From: Gamsiella multidivaricata
Lineage: Eukaryota > Mortierellomycota > Mortierellomycetes > Mortierellales > Mortierellaceae
Assembly (NCBI RefSeq): GCF_025024155.1
Contig: NW_026251712.1
Location: 362,501-426,500, forward strand
Length of the DNA: 64,000 nt
Direction of reading: 5' to 3'
The position numbers were made by a program, and so were the translations under genes. The notes beneath the pieces are model-generated. The model made no database searches. It was not told the origin of the DNA and saw only the letters and a list, made by a program, of their open reading frames with translations. Below, in pieces: positions 1-11,268 of this stretch (the first letter of the stretch is position 1; the number at the start of each line of letters is the position of its first letter).

Positions 1-1090
1 TACTATCTCCATGGAGTTGTGTTCCTGAGTTGACTCAAGGGGTCGACTGAGCCTCATATGAACGCTATGTGCCAGTCACCTTGGGATGATCGACCACTGT
101 GCAGCGCACTGTGTATCTGTAGCTGCATCGCCTAGCAGCCGAAGGGTCGAGACTCTATTCCTTAAAAGAGATTTGGGTGTCGCGTTCTTTACTTTCCCAC
201 GCTTTCATAGCCTGTGATTGGCAGATGGGCATGCACACCACATCCGGGTCGTAAAGACAAGGAAATCTTTTTCCTGGCCCTATATCTAGCCTGCACTTGT
301 ACCACGATGAACACATTCCGTTCCTGATATTTCTTTTTCTTCGGTCTTTTTTTAGAGTCCTTTTCGGCCTTGTTGATGTCGATGTCAAGGCCAAGCTGTT
401 TGCTGCTATCGTGGCCTCGGTCAAGGCTGCTGTCGAGGCTGAGGTTGAGCTTGCAATCCAGCTCAAATTCACCGCCGAATTGAGGGCCAAGCTTGCTGCC
501 ATCATCATTAAGCAATGCCCCACCAAGGATGCCGCCTGCATTAAGCGCAATGCCAGGGAGATCGTCTCTGAGGTTTCCAAGTTGACCATCGATGCCGCGG
601 CTGCGATCGTTCTCGAGATCAAGGCCGAGCTCGCTGCTAAGATCAAGGCTGCCATCGATCTCCAAGTTAAGGCGTCGATCAACTTGCTCCTCGCCACGAT
701 CACGGTCACCGGTGAGGTCGATGTCTTTGCTGAGATCTTCGTCAAGATCGAGGCTGCTGTTGGCTTGTGCGTCAAGGCCTTCGCCGCTATCCTGGTTCAG
801 GAGGAGCTCAAGATCAAGGAGATCTGCCCCGCTAATCCGTTGTAATAGAAGCTTGACACTCTGTCATTCTTGACTAACCTCCTCTCCCCTCCCCCATTTT
901 TCTCCTTTCGACTAAACCGCTTCAAGTTGTCCTATTTTTCGAAATAAACATCAATGTTTAAAGGTGTCATGGTGCATCTGAATTTTCTTTCTCTCTTTGT
1001 ATTGTTCCCATTGTTTTGCCACGCGTGCCTGTACTACGCACGGGCCCCATAAGGATACGACCGATAAGGCAAGTATCAATTGCAGTCGAA
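1..1090 (+). repeat. segmental duplication, gene-A unit (paired with 16098-17190)
   Basis: The intron end, terminal exon and 3' flank of secreted-protein copy A correspond base for base to 16098-17190 with few gaps. The intron part (1-355) and the 3' flank from about 925 differ at roughly one base in ten by eye. The exon between them is much more diverged. The unit is cut by the window start. Confidence 0.85.
356..845 (+). CDS. small secreted amphipathic-helix protein, copy A (terminal exon; gene cut by window edge)
   Basis: Last coding exon of a gene whose first exon, with the expected signal peptide, lies left of the window. Positions 1-355 are the end of its intron (acceptor TTTTTTTAG), as shown by alignment with copy B at 15796-16946. 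The exon gives 162 residues rich in Ala, Lys, Val, Ile and Glu, in repeated amphipathic-helix segments such as AELAAKIKAAIDLQVKA. Cysteines sit in QCPTKDAAC, GLC and EIC. Copy B has one more, because its AKAC is VKAF here. A polyadenylation-like AATAAA lies at 943-948. I recognise no family. The repetitive amphipathic helices and the paired cysteines suggest an extracellular helical bundle, but the function is unknown. The exon boundary is well supported by the paralogue; only exon 1 is missing. Confidence 0.75.
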
Positions 1091-1162
1091 GGTGTGTTCC
1101 TCTCTCTTTCGCTCTCTTTCCCTCTCTCTTCCTCTCTCTTCCTCTCTTTCTCTCTCTTATGC

Positions 1163-1740
1163 CTTTGAATGATATCTGGATCGTGTCCTTTTTTATGCAT
1201 CCGTACCCTTTCACTTGACCTTTGCAAGGCTCAAAGATCCATACCTCATCAGTTTAATAACTGTCCATCTAGACAAACAGGCGCAGCCGATAAATAAAGG
1301 ATTTAATCATGAAGATCTACAAAAACGAACAGTACAGTCATTGATTGTCCCAGTCTCTGTGGATGCCTTTGAACTCATCGGCTGCAGTGGTCGTGAAAGT
1401 CCCTTCTTCCTCCCCAGACCTGGATATATCGGTTGTTATGATGGGTCTTCCAATGGTCGTTCTTCGTACATCCATAAGAACTTGCGAGTCGTCTGGAGTC
1501 TCTGATGATAAAGCTGAGCAGGCGCGATGATAAAGCTGAGCAGGCGCGATGATAAAGCTGAGCAGGCGCGATGATGTTTGTTCTTGAGTTAACCAAGTGG
1601 TCCATAGAGCTGATATCGATGGAACATCTGCTTGAAGCAATATTTACAAAAAAAGAAGAAAAGCGAGTGGAGCGAAAAGAGGTCCAAGAACGAACCTCAT
1701 ACCTAGTATGTATGTGATACATGCAGAAATACCTTGTTCC
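1163..1740 (+). repeat. repeat block Q, copy 1 (paired with 14578-15117)
   Basis: Starting with TTTGAATGATAT and ending at CCTTGTTC, this block is a diverged copy of 14578-15117 in the same orientation. Neither copy has a convincing open frame: the antisense frames are shared only in pieces and carry no domain. It may be an old transposon relic or a duplicated flank of the secreted-protein gene. Copy 1 follows the gene-A unit, whereas copy 2 precedes gene B. Confidence 0.8.
1504..1569 (+). repeat. 22-bp tandem repeat, three exact copies
   Basis: The unit GATGATAAAGCTGAGCAGGC (plus GC) occurs three times head to tail inside repeat block Q copy 1. The matching place in block Q copy 2 (near 14920-14945) has one diverged unit, so the array expanded after the duplication. 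Confidence 0.9.
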
Positions 1741-3368
1741 TGAACGGCTACCGTAGACCACAGTGATCTGCACTAATGTGATCGTCATCGCTTTACCCTA
1801 ACTCTGGGTTTCAGGATGCTTGCGGCTTCTGTGTCATGTCGGCCTTCTGGTCGTTCGCGTGTTCTTTGAAATAGTCTCTTTGGCCGTCAAACTCGATCTG
1901 CTCCAGTCAGCTCCCTCGCATACATCTCCATGTATCATCATCCGACTTAATGTTGGGTCGAGCATCCAGTGATCCTTTAGAATCGGGCTCTACGCCGCAA
2001 ATTGTACGTCCCAGAAGCGTGTTAGTCCTGTACTGACTACAGAGCCATCGGTGTCCTCTACGGAGACCGCAATGATCTGCATTAAAGTCAGAGAACGATA
2101 TTGCAGCCTTCTCGTCAGGGCGCAATATAATTAATTTTTCACTAGCTATTTCAGTTCCATATTTCTGTCGCCAATCTATACCTATTTAATCCACATCCTA
2201 TCCTAGACTCATCCTTCTCCTCCTCATCTCTGCAAAAAATTCTAGGCGGATTACTAGGATAGTATTCACTTCAGCTTAAATCAGTGCTCCCGACTTTTTT
2301 TTTAGCAAAGAGAATACTGGCATAGTACACAACAACACGAAACACTTGTCACAGCTACTATGAGATGCTCTTCCATCAATTATGTATGTGTTCGTAGGAC
2401 GTTATCGTTGATCCAGTGCTATTTAATGGCACCTTCGACCGGGAGTAGAATAGGTGCAGGGAGAAAAGCGGGAGCGATGGCCATAGTGAAGCACTGGGCA
2501 GGGCGTGCAGAAGGAAAGCAAGAAGAACAGGGCAGATCAAGGGATTCGGCGAGGCTGTTTGCCCCCAACCTGTGTCAGGTGTTTGTCAGCTGCAGATTTT
2601 TATCGGCGGTGGCGGCAATCTATGCATTACCTGAGTGCTCTTCTATGCGCGCGTTCAAGAGTGCTCATTACGGTAACAAAAACCTGTGCAGGAACCTGAC
2701 CGAGACAAAAATGCATGCATGTGCTGTTTGTTTTGCTTCGTGTCACAAACCGATGACCTTGTTCCTGAAACGCCTATTCTCCAACTTTGCGTGGCCTCGT
2801 TGAACGTCGATGTCGGTGTCGGTAACCGGTCTGGCTGCTGCCATTGACGTGTGTGTGTGTGTGTCAAGATCTGGCTTGGGCCGCAACCCATTGTAATGGA
2901 CACGAGGAAATTATGAGAGAAAGAAAAAATACTGCTGCTCAAAAAGTATTGGAAAAGGTGTCATCAAAGATAAATTGGTGCAACGGACTTTCTTTGTGCC
3001 TCTTACCGTTCTACAGCGTGTGTGTACCAATCAATTCAACTCAAGTAAGCACCGCCGACACTTCAGCTGCTTACACCTTCAAAGTGTTCATCCCGTCCTC
3101 TGCACTCTTTGAATCTCATCTTCACTCTCTCCCATCCAACTACCCATTCACCAAACCCCACTCCTTCGGCGCTGAAATATCCTTCCTCTATACCCCCCTA
3201 CTCTCACGCCCTCATAGGACTCTAGTGCCGAATACTCTCGCATCTTCTTTTACCCGATTTTACTAAATTGCTCGCCACCTGTCATATCGGACCGCTCTCC
3301 CTTCCCTCTCGCTCACACTCTCAATCCTTTAATTCGACCAGCACCCCTATCCCTATATCACAACAGCC
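1741..3368. other. intergenic, no gene recognised
   Basis: The open frames here are short, lack domains and have no splice-consistent extension. The region ends in pyrimidine-rich sequence (about 3060-3360) that probably holds the promoter and 5' leader of the membrane-protein gene at 3369. A short GT tract lies near 2850-2862. Confidence 0.5.
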
Positions 3369-5936
3369 ATGGAGATGGACTCACCATACGACGACTGGAA
3401 TAAAAACATCCATGCAGTCATCACCTTCCTCGAGCCATTCTTTGACGACTGGCGAAGTTATGCGAGTCTAGTCAGCGCACTACTGGGTGTCGGAGTCCTT
3501 ATTATGGAGAACCAGGTGTTGCTGCGGATGCGAATGGGACGCTGGGAGATCCTTGGATACGTCTTGTGTAGGTCCTCCCTTTTTTTTTTTTGCTCCAAGA
3601 ATCAATTGCTCAGACACTCTTTCGTGGTCTATCCGATGGTCACTGCAGCATTGGTCACCATTGCTATTGGCCCAATTGCCTATGTTTCATATGGCTCGTA
3701 TCTCTAATGGTCCTTTCCTCCCTATTTTTCTTTTATTTTCTAGGGTGTATTGTAAGTTGATATCTGGCCCATGGAGGGGAGGGGATCTCATTACTTCCAC
3801 AGCAGAATCACTCTGATGTTGGAACAATCTCGTTGCCATTATGGTCAGGGCAGCAGGATTCAAATTTGTTTTGCGTCTATGGCTGTATATTTGTAACAAA
3901 CAGGACCAACAGTCAGCTGCAGGGCGGGAGAAAGGGATGCTACTGCATTGCTATTACCGATGCACGAAAACAACGTTTAGCAGACTAAGGATAGCGGGAA
4001 AAAAATGAAAAAGGAAGGATTCATCGTCTCCTTGCCGACAGGAGACGGCTATTGGGCGATATGGACCTAGATGCCTCCCCTAGTTCTACAGCACTCCTCT
4101 CCTTTTCTCTCCAGCTTTTTCATCGGGAGGCAGTGTTGATATCTCTCGGCTTTTGGCGCTTGTGAATCCGTATTGCAAAAGAAATTAGAGGCGACAGGAA
4201 CACAACAGACATTTGCATGTGTCAACTGCAGTTCTAGACAACGAAATCTAGATAGAAGAAGAGAGTGCTCTTTTATGGATACATCGCCATTGACATCTCG
4301 GAAAGCTAACGTTCGCTTCGTTTTTGCTGAACACAGATCTCGTCCATCCTTGGGCCTATCTTTGACATTGTCGTGATGCTTGGGCTGTTGGCATACTGCC
4401 GTCAGAAGAGGTACTTTTTTTTTTCCTTTTTTTCTTTTTCTCTTTTTGAGCGACTCTTGTTGATAAAAACCACAGCCCTCTGATGTGGCTGTAGTGATTG
4501 TATGGTAATTATGAGAGCCTCCTTTAACAATCCTTTATTACTTTGTTTCGAAACTATTTCTAGTTCGCGTATGCATATCACAAACGAGGCCATTGCGAAA
4601 GGTATGGCATCTCATCAACTGCACAGCAACAGAAAATGTGGTGAACGGGCCATGATGCGGACAAATATGTGCAACTAGAATCGACACTCAACAGACAGGA
4701 ACGGCGAAGACAACAGAGCCGCACATGGGGGGGGGGTCTCTTCACTAAAGTGACAGGACTAACCAGTCGTGAAATTTTTTCATACGCCGTACCCAATCGA
4801 ATAGCATTGCTGCCTCCTCCAGTAGCCGCAAACTACAGGATTATGGGTCTCGTTTGTGTCACGGCATCATTCCTCACGATGTGTTCGAATATCCTGTATA
4901 TGCTGCGGGGATGGGAAGAACCCCTGCCGTTCTACGACTGGTCCTCAAACGGCATTCGATGGATGACCAGCCAGCTTTGGTATGCCATCGGCATGATATT
5001 TCTTTTCCATGTCGTGACGAGACCAGCTCAGAGCGGCGTGGTCCTGTTTGGCAAATTTCCACGAGATCTGTGGGCGTTCAAGGTATGGATAATAGCATCA
5101 TGGCTCTGCATCTCATTGGACGGGGACATGTCGGAGGTACTAATACCGTATTTTTTGTAATCCTTCTTCAGTGGTATCTCTGCATCCTTTATCTCCCCGT
5201 GCGCTACTTGCTCCTGGGGCTGTGCGATCTGCATCGTGAGAACAAGCGCGTTCTGATTCCACTAGAGATCGTGGTTGATATTGTGCTCTACAATGGCCCG
5301 TTCCTGACAACACTCTTGCGACTGCTCTACCTGGCATGGAAGGTTGCCTATGACGAGGCCGTGCTCACAGGTGCGATCTATGCGGACGAGTCCGGCCCTG
5401 TCGGAAATCCGGCCCAGAGCATCGGCTCATTTTTCTTTTCCAATTCAGACAACACCAGTTCACAACGCGATATTTCCGCTACCCGTCCAGGAAGAAGTGG
5501 ATATGTGGGGTTGGCGATGGAGGACTTGGATGAGGCTGAGCAAGGACAGAGTCGGGCCATGGGTCAGGGAGAAAGCGGAAGAATTTCGTCCGGCTCAACC
5601 AATACATCTTCAGCTGTCAAGTTCAAAAAGTCTGGCCATGGAGATAGTTTGGACAAGCGGAGCGGCAACAGCCATGGGAGCAACGTCAGCAACAACAGCA
5701 ACAGCAACAGCAACATCAGCCCGCCAGCTTATGACAACAGGGATTACTCACCCAAGAACCTGTCCCCAAAGGCATCGTCCAAGGGCTCACCCAGGAGCTC
5801 ATCCCGGACTTCGCCCAGGACGTCCCCAAAGACGAGTAGTCCATTGAGGAATGTTGTCTTTAGCTTTGATTCGTCCGATGAGGATGACAATGACGAGGAC
5901 GGTGTTGCGCGCCAGGACGACTACTTGCACGCGTAG
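3369..5936 (+). CDS. uncharacterised multi-pass membrane protein with Ser-rich tail
   Basis: My model is join(3369..3567, 3744..3751, 4337..4410, 4695..5082, 5172..5936), 477 codons plus stop. The start ATG follows AACAGCC. The first part has about six or seven hydrophobic helices, for example YASLVSALLGVGVLIM, the segment formed across exons 1-3, IMGLVCVTASFLTMCSNILY, and two after the last intron. The final roughly 190 residues are hydrophilic: Ser/Asn-rich, with an Asn-Ser run, repeated SPK/SPR-type motifs and an acidic end (DSSDEDDNDED), and probably cytosolic. The last intron (5083-5171) has donor GTATGG, branch TACTAAT and acceptor TTCTTCAG. Exon 2 is an inferred 8-nt microexon between TTTTCTAG and GTAAGT. 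It is the combination I found that keeps exons 1 and 3 in frame and makes a continuous transmembrane segment. I do not recognise the family. Confidence 0.72.
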
Positions 5937-7720
5937 AGGACCCATAGAATCTTTTTTTTTTTTTTTTTTTTTTCACCTTGGATCGGAAAGGCTAACAACC
6001 CCATGGAAAAAAAAAAAAAACTCCCCAGGTGGAGCGCAACTATACCAAGCAGAAAAATCGACAGACACTCCTATCTTGAACCATTTACTCAGGATTGAAT
6101 TTGCCCAAGGCTCAGGCTCAAGGAGGGAGGTTCTAGTCCCAACAAAAAATTGTTGCTCCATCGCTCATTCCTTATATAAGGGCGCTTTCTACTTTGCCCA
6201 AATCCCTTGCTTCCTCGCTTTCTTCATCCTTGCCGTTTGTTATTATTATTTTCTTCCTTCGTTTCAGTTCACTTGCCTTTGATCTAGACGATCCGCTTTG
6301 ATGTCTTTTTCTTGAACTTCACATACCTTGTTATTTTGCTGCAGTCCTTTTTTCGCTCCACCATGTATAATCCTGTATAACATCACCCATAATAAACGTA
6401 TCGATAATTCCTTCTTCTTCATCTTTCTCTTCTTACAACTTTTGCTCCGCTCTACTATTCGTGCGTGTTCCTTTTCCTTCTCTTGATCTCCACACTTGAC
6501 TCTACGGCTTTTCCTCTGACGAAAATTGATCGAATCTGAACAAAAAAAAAAAAAAAAAAAAAAGACAAAGACAAAAAGAGCCAGCAAGGTCGCACGCTGC
6601 TGGCATGATCGGGATGGAGTTGAGGCGAATGGCCAATTTTCGCCGAGCACTCCTTGCAAGACGGAGGTACCTCCCAGTCTGATCAATTGGGTCGCATGAA
6701 TGCGGCCAATGGTTAACGAAAAACGTTGGATTGTTTTTGTCCGCACCCGTACACAACGCGCATTTTTTTTTGGTTCACAGCCAATAATTGATTTGATGGT
6801 GGAGAGAGGTGGGTGGATGTGGGATGGAAGAGTACTTTGGAGGCAGGGCGCTCCTTGCAATGGGAAATTGCGGAACGCGGTAGGGGGCGCTGCTGTGGCT
6901 GCATAAGTGTATACGGGGACGAAAGGTAGATTGCGGTAGCTCTGTGTATGTATGGGGTTTGTGTGTGCGTGTGAGAGAGAGAAAGAGAGAAAAAGGGGAG
7001 CCAGACTGCGTACTTTGTTCACACCTACAAGTCAGTTCCGAAAAGTTCCTCTCCTTCGAGATAGAAAGTGCATGCGTGCGTGCGTGCGTGCGAGAGATAT
7101 CCGCGAGAGATACCTCAGAGTCCGAGATGGAGAACGAGCTGAGCACGGGTTGGACAAAGTAGGTTTGTGGAGAACGAGGACCAACCCAAAGCGACGGCAG
7201 ATAGGGATTTGCCCGCGAATCAGTCCGCCCCCACAAATTGGCCGTGGGTAAGGTTTTTGGCAGAGGAGGGAGGGAAGAGGGGAAGACCAGGCACGTGATG
7301 TGGCTGCCTCCGGATACTCACGGATTTGTCCAGGGCACGACTTCCATTGGACTGGACTGAATAGGACTGAATAGGACTGAATAGGATATGTGGCATGCAA
7401 TATGTGATATGTGATATGTGATGTGTGATATGTGTGATATGTATGGATGTATGTGTGTGTGTGTGTGTGTGTGCAAAAGAAGAAGAACGTGGGTTTAAAT
7501 GATGCGGTCGCACCGCACACCGCCCTGCTGCAGGTATAAAAGGCCTCTCTGCCTCGCTCCATTCCCCATCTCCTCATTCCAAACCGCTCTCTCTTTCTCT
7601 CTTTCTTTCTTCCCCACTCCTCCCCACTCTCCTCGCCCTTTTCCGTGGTTGTTTTCTCACCTTTTCTTGTAAATCTATCTATCCTTCCCAAAAAACTAAA
7701 TCCCTCGCGGTTCCTCCTTC
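5937..7720. other. intergenic with homopolymers and simple repeats; CAT2 upstream region
   Basis: Holds a T tract near 5952, A tracts near 6007 and 6541, a GA/GT-rich zone (6960-7110), three tandem copies of ACTGAATAGG (about 7363-7392) and an ATATGTG/TG microsatellite (about 7385-7472). No open frame in it has a domain or gene-like composition. The 3' end carries the TATA box and the CT-rich leader of the acetyltransferase gene. Confidence 0.6.
7535..7541 (+). promoter_or_regulatory. TATA box of carnitine acetyltransferase gene
   Basis: TATAAAA in a GC-rich context (CTGCAGGTATAAAAGGCC), about 180 bp before the ATG at 7721 and followed by a CT-rich leader typical of well-expressed fungal genes. 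Confidence 0.6.
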
Positions 7721-10662
7721 ATGTCTCTTCGCGCCCTGTCCTCTGTCTCAAGACCCCTCCTCCTCAACTCGTTCAAGAACATCATCAAGCCTCAACAGCC
7801 AAAGGTAAACAGCTCGTCTAATTCTCTTTGATACCGCCTCGTCCTCACCCCGATGGCCGATCGAGTCCATATCCCTAACTTCATCTTCCAATCCACATTC
7901 CAAAACAGATCGTCTCCAGCATGCTCTACAGAAACTACACCAGCGCTGCTCCCGCGACCATCCCCGGTCTGGGCCAGCCCGACATGACCAAGGGTCCCCT
8001 CTACCGTTACGATACCGCCCTTCCCAAGCTCCCCGTCCCCACCTTGGCCGAGACTTGCGCCCGCTACCTCAAGTCCGTCCGTCCCCTGTTGAACGATAAG
8101 GAGTTCGCGGAGACCAGCGCTGCTGTTGCCGAGTTCCAGAAGCCCGGCGGTGTCGGTGAGGAGCTCCAGAAGCGTTTGCTCGCCAAGGCCAACGACCCCA
8201 AGACCGTCAACTGGCTCGAGGACTGGTGGAACGATCTCGCCTACTTCGGATACCGCGATCCCGTCGTCATCTATGTCTCGTATTTCTATGCCTACAAGGA
8301 TGATCGTCTTCGCAAGAAGCCCACTCAGCGCGCTGCCGCCATCATCCAGGCCGCCATGGATTTCCGCAGACAGGTTGTTGACGAATCCCTGGCACCCGAG
8401 ATGGTCAAGAAGAGCCCCCTGGACTCCTCGACCTACAAGTACATGTTCAACGCCTGCAGATACCCCGCCAAGCCCAGCGACTTTGAGCTGGCCTTTGACC
8501 CTGCCCAGAATAACCATGTGGCCGTTGTCCGCCACAACCAGTTCTTCACCTTTGATCTGATCAAGGATGGCAAGGTGTTGAGCACCGCCGATATCGAGGC
8601 CCAGTTGGATGCCATTGTCAAGCTGGCCGGTGACCGCAAGGACCCTGCCATTGGTGTCTTGACCTCTGACAACCGTGATATCTGGACCGAGGTAAGCATC
8701 TGTGATTCAGTTGATCTGCTGAACATTAGGATGGTGCTGCAATAACAAAGGCGCAGTGTGCGCCAAGGAATGATCGGTCGGCCCGACACTCGACCGTTGG
8801 ATGACAGGGATGAAAAAGCGAGACATGAGGGATCAATGGTTGTTGTCGAGCGAAATCCGCTAAGCGGATCAATGATGAAGGGCTCTCGGTTTTTGTCCTC
8901 TTCTTTTTCAGCCCGTTATGACTATGTTACTTTGTTGTGAAGACACAGCGCAAACCGACCGAGGGAGGCATTCACTCTCACATGGATTTGGATAATGGAC
9001 GCAACAACAACAACAACCACAACAAAGCAGATCATCGCTTTTTTTTTTTTAATGTCTTGCTATCGCCGTCATCTGGCCAGCTTGACAGTAGAGTGGCCAG
9101 CTCTCAATTCGACTCGCCTCAACCCAATTCAGGGCAAACCGAGCGATTACTTTATTTGGACAGAATTGAAGTTTATTTATTTTTTCTGGGGAAGAGAAAG
9201 CCATCCCGTCGGCGAGTGCGCTGTATGGGCGAGACTCTGCTTCATAATTCATTCTGCCGTATCCGTCCCTCCCCCTCTCGGCTCTTCAAACGGCCTGCTT
9301 ATCTTCTCTTCACATGGGCACAAGGACGTCAGTTGGGCACAGACGTTCGCTTCTACGTTCAGCCTCAGCCAAGCGTACATCCTCCGACCCGCACACATGC
9401 ACACCACCACAACCACACGTACAACATCTCTAACCATAAAAAACATTTTTCGTGCCTACCCTGATCGGCAAATAGGCCCGCAAGACCCTCATCAACGCCG
9501 GCTCCCAGAACGAGGAGCTCCTCCGCAAGATCGAATCTTCGGTCTTCTTGCTCTGCTTGGATGACTCCAGCCCCGTCACTCGCGATGAGGTCTCTCGCGC
9601 CTGCTGGCACGGAGATGGCCGCAACCGCTTTTTTGACAAGGCCCTCCAGTTCATTGTCTTTGAGAACGGCAAGGCCGGTTTCATGGGCGAGGTATGGATC
9701 TGCGAGCCAGCGCTGGCCCTTGTCTATCTGGCTAGCGATGAATTGATAACACTAGATTATTAACCTTTTTTATCCCTGGAATGTTTGAATCTATGTAGCA
9801 CTCGACCATGGACGGAACTCCCACTTGCCGCCTGAACGACTATGTCTGCACTACTCTGGCCCAGAACAAGATTGACCACGGTCCTGCCACTGTCTCGTCC
9901 AGCTTGGAAGCCCCCAAGAAGCTGAACTTTGCTTTCAACACTGCCGTCCATAAGGCGATCGAGACCTCAGAGAAGAACTTTGAGGAGCTGATCGGCAAGC
10001 ACGGCCTCCATGTCCAGAACTATGAGGGATACGGCAAGGGCTTGATCAAGAAGTTCAAGTGCTCCCCAGATGCCTATGTCCAGATGATCATCCAGCTCGC
10101 TTACTACAAGATGCATGGCGTGTCTAACCCCACGTACGAATCTGCGCAGGTCCGCAAGTTCCAGCACGGTCGCACTGAAACCTGCCGTACTGTCAGCACC
10201 GAGTCGGTTGCTTGGGTCAAGTCCATGGAAGATCCCCATATCTCTGCTACTGACAAGACTGCTTTGTTCAAGAAGGCACTTGAGTCGCATGTGGGCTACA
10301 TGGCCAGCGCTGTCGAGGGCAAGGGAGTCGATCGCCACCTGTTGGGTCTCCGTCTGTCGCTCAAGTCGCACGAGAGCAAGCCCGCGATGTTCACACAGGA
10401 GGTGTTCAGCCGCTCGAGCCACTGGAACCTGTCAACGTCTCAGCTTTCTGGCGAGCACTTTGATGGATACGGTTGGGGTGAGGTCGTCCCCGATGGTTAC
10501 GGAGTCGCATACATGGTCAACGAGAACAACTTGAGCTTCAATGTTGCGTCGATGAAGGAGATGCGCCCTGAGCGTCTGCACCACTACCTGAAGGAGGCTG
10601 CCACGGAGATGAGACAGCTCTTTGAGCAGACCCTACTTGAGGCTCCCAAGTCGAAGCTGTAA
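7721..10662 (+). CDS. CAT2: carnitine O-acetyltransferase, mitochondrial/peroxisomal
   Basis: Transfers acetyl groups between CoA and carnitine, so that acetyl units made by peroxisomal beta-oxidation can enter mitochondria. Model: join(7721..7804, 7909..8691, 9476..9691, 9799..10662), 648 residues, choline/carnitine acyltransferase family. Early motifs include LPKLPVPTL and DWWNDLAY. The catalytic histidine is in GEHSTMDG, whose His is the first codon after the last intron. The C-terminal part has the STES-type carnitine-site segment. Exon 1 encodes an Arg/Ser-rich, acid-free leader (MSLRALSSVSRPLLLNSFKN) typical of mitochondrial import. The last three residues are SKL, a peroxisomal PTS1. 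A second in-frame ATG at 7921, just inside exon 2, would remove the leader. The 784-nt intron 8692-9475 is unusually long here. An AATAAA lies at 10758-10763. Confidence 0.95.
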
Positions 10663-11268
10663 ACGATCAACGGCGCTGACTAAGGATGGGCGATATTATG
10701 GGGGGAGGGGGTTTTTCTTCTTTAGACACACAACACCACATTACTTATTTCAATGGCAATAAATGACATGTATATATACAAAAAAAATATATATATATAT
10801 CGCTTACCAACCTGGCGACATTCGAGGTGTCTTGTTTGGGTCATCTGGAGATGGACTATCTGTGTGGTATGTATGCATATGTTTTACAACGCGTCTAAGC
10901 AAGCCAGGCCAAACGGGGAGAAAAAGAACGGGGAAGAGGAACTCCTGTAGATCCAGGCCGCTAATGCGCGTGGGGTGATCTGGCGACACCGAGTGGGCAA
11001 GGTGTTTGACTCGGCTAGGCTAAGCGCAAAAGCAGAAGTGGGGGTCACACAGCCCATCGGCCAACTGGGAGCACGCTTTTAAGATTGGCTGCCTATTCCA
11101 TTCTCCTCATCATCTTCCCCATCTTCCCCAACCACAACTCTTCTTCTTCTTCTCCGGTCCACCAACACTTTTCTCTGGATACTCACACTTTGTGCTTTCG
11201 GTCCATTCCTGACACCGCAACCGCTACACAGATACCCCCCCTCCCGAAACATCAATACACCAAGTACA
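10663..11268. other. intergenic between CAT2 and MAF1
   Basis: Contains the CAT2 3' flank with AATAAA at 10758, a TA microsatellite near 10789-10800, and a CT-rich stretch (11090-11160) before the MAF1 start. No gene seen. Confidence 0.6.

Noticed and set aside
1375..1788. Antisense open frames in repeat block Q, with partial equivalents at 14753-15373, as a transposon gene
   Set aside because: Shared peptide pieces are interrupted and in inconsistent frames, with no transposase, integrase or reverse-transcriptase motif. They are better explained as repeat DNA.
2360..2803. 147-codon plus-strand frame as a gene
   Set aside because: No domain, Cys/Ser-biased composition, no clear promoter or splice extension, and overlapping frames are equally open.
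3614..3707. Read-through hydrophobic stretch after exon 1 of the membrane-protein gene as coding
   Set aside because: It ends in a stop, and no splice from it reaches exon 3 in frame as cleanly as the 3744-3751 microexon model. It is probably intron.
5137..5171. A 35-nt intron with donor GTACTA in the membrane-protein gene
   Set aside because: That GTACTAAT is better read as the branch site of a normal 89-nt intron starting GTATGG at 5083. Both give the same downstream frame.
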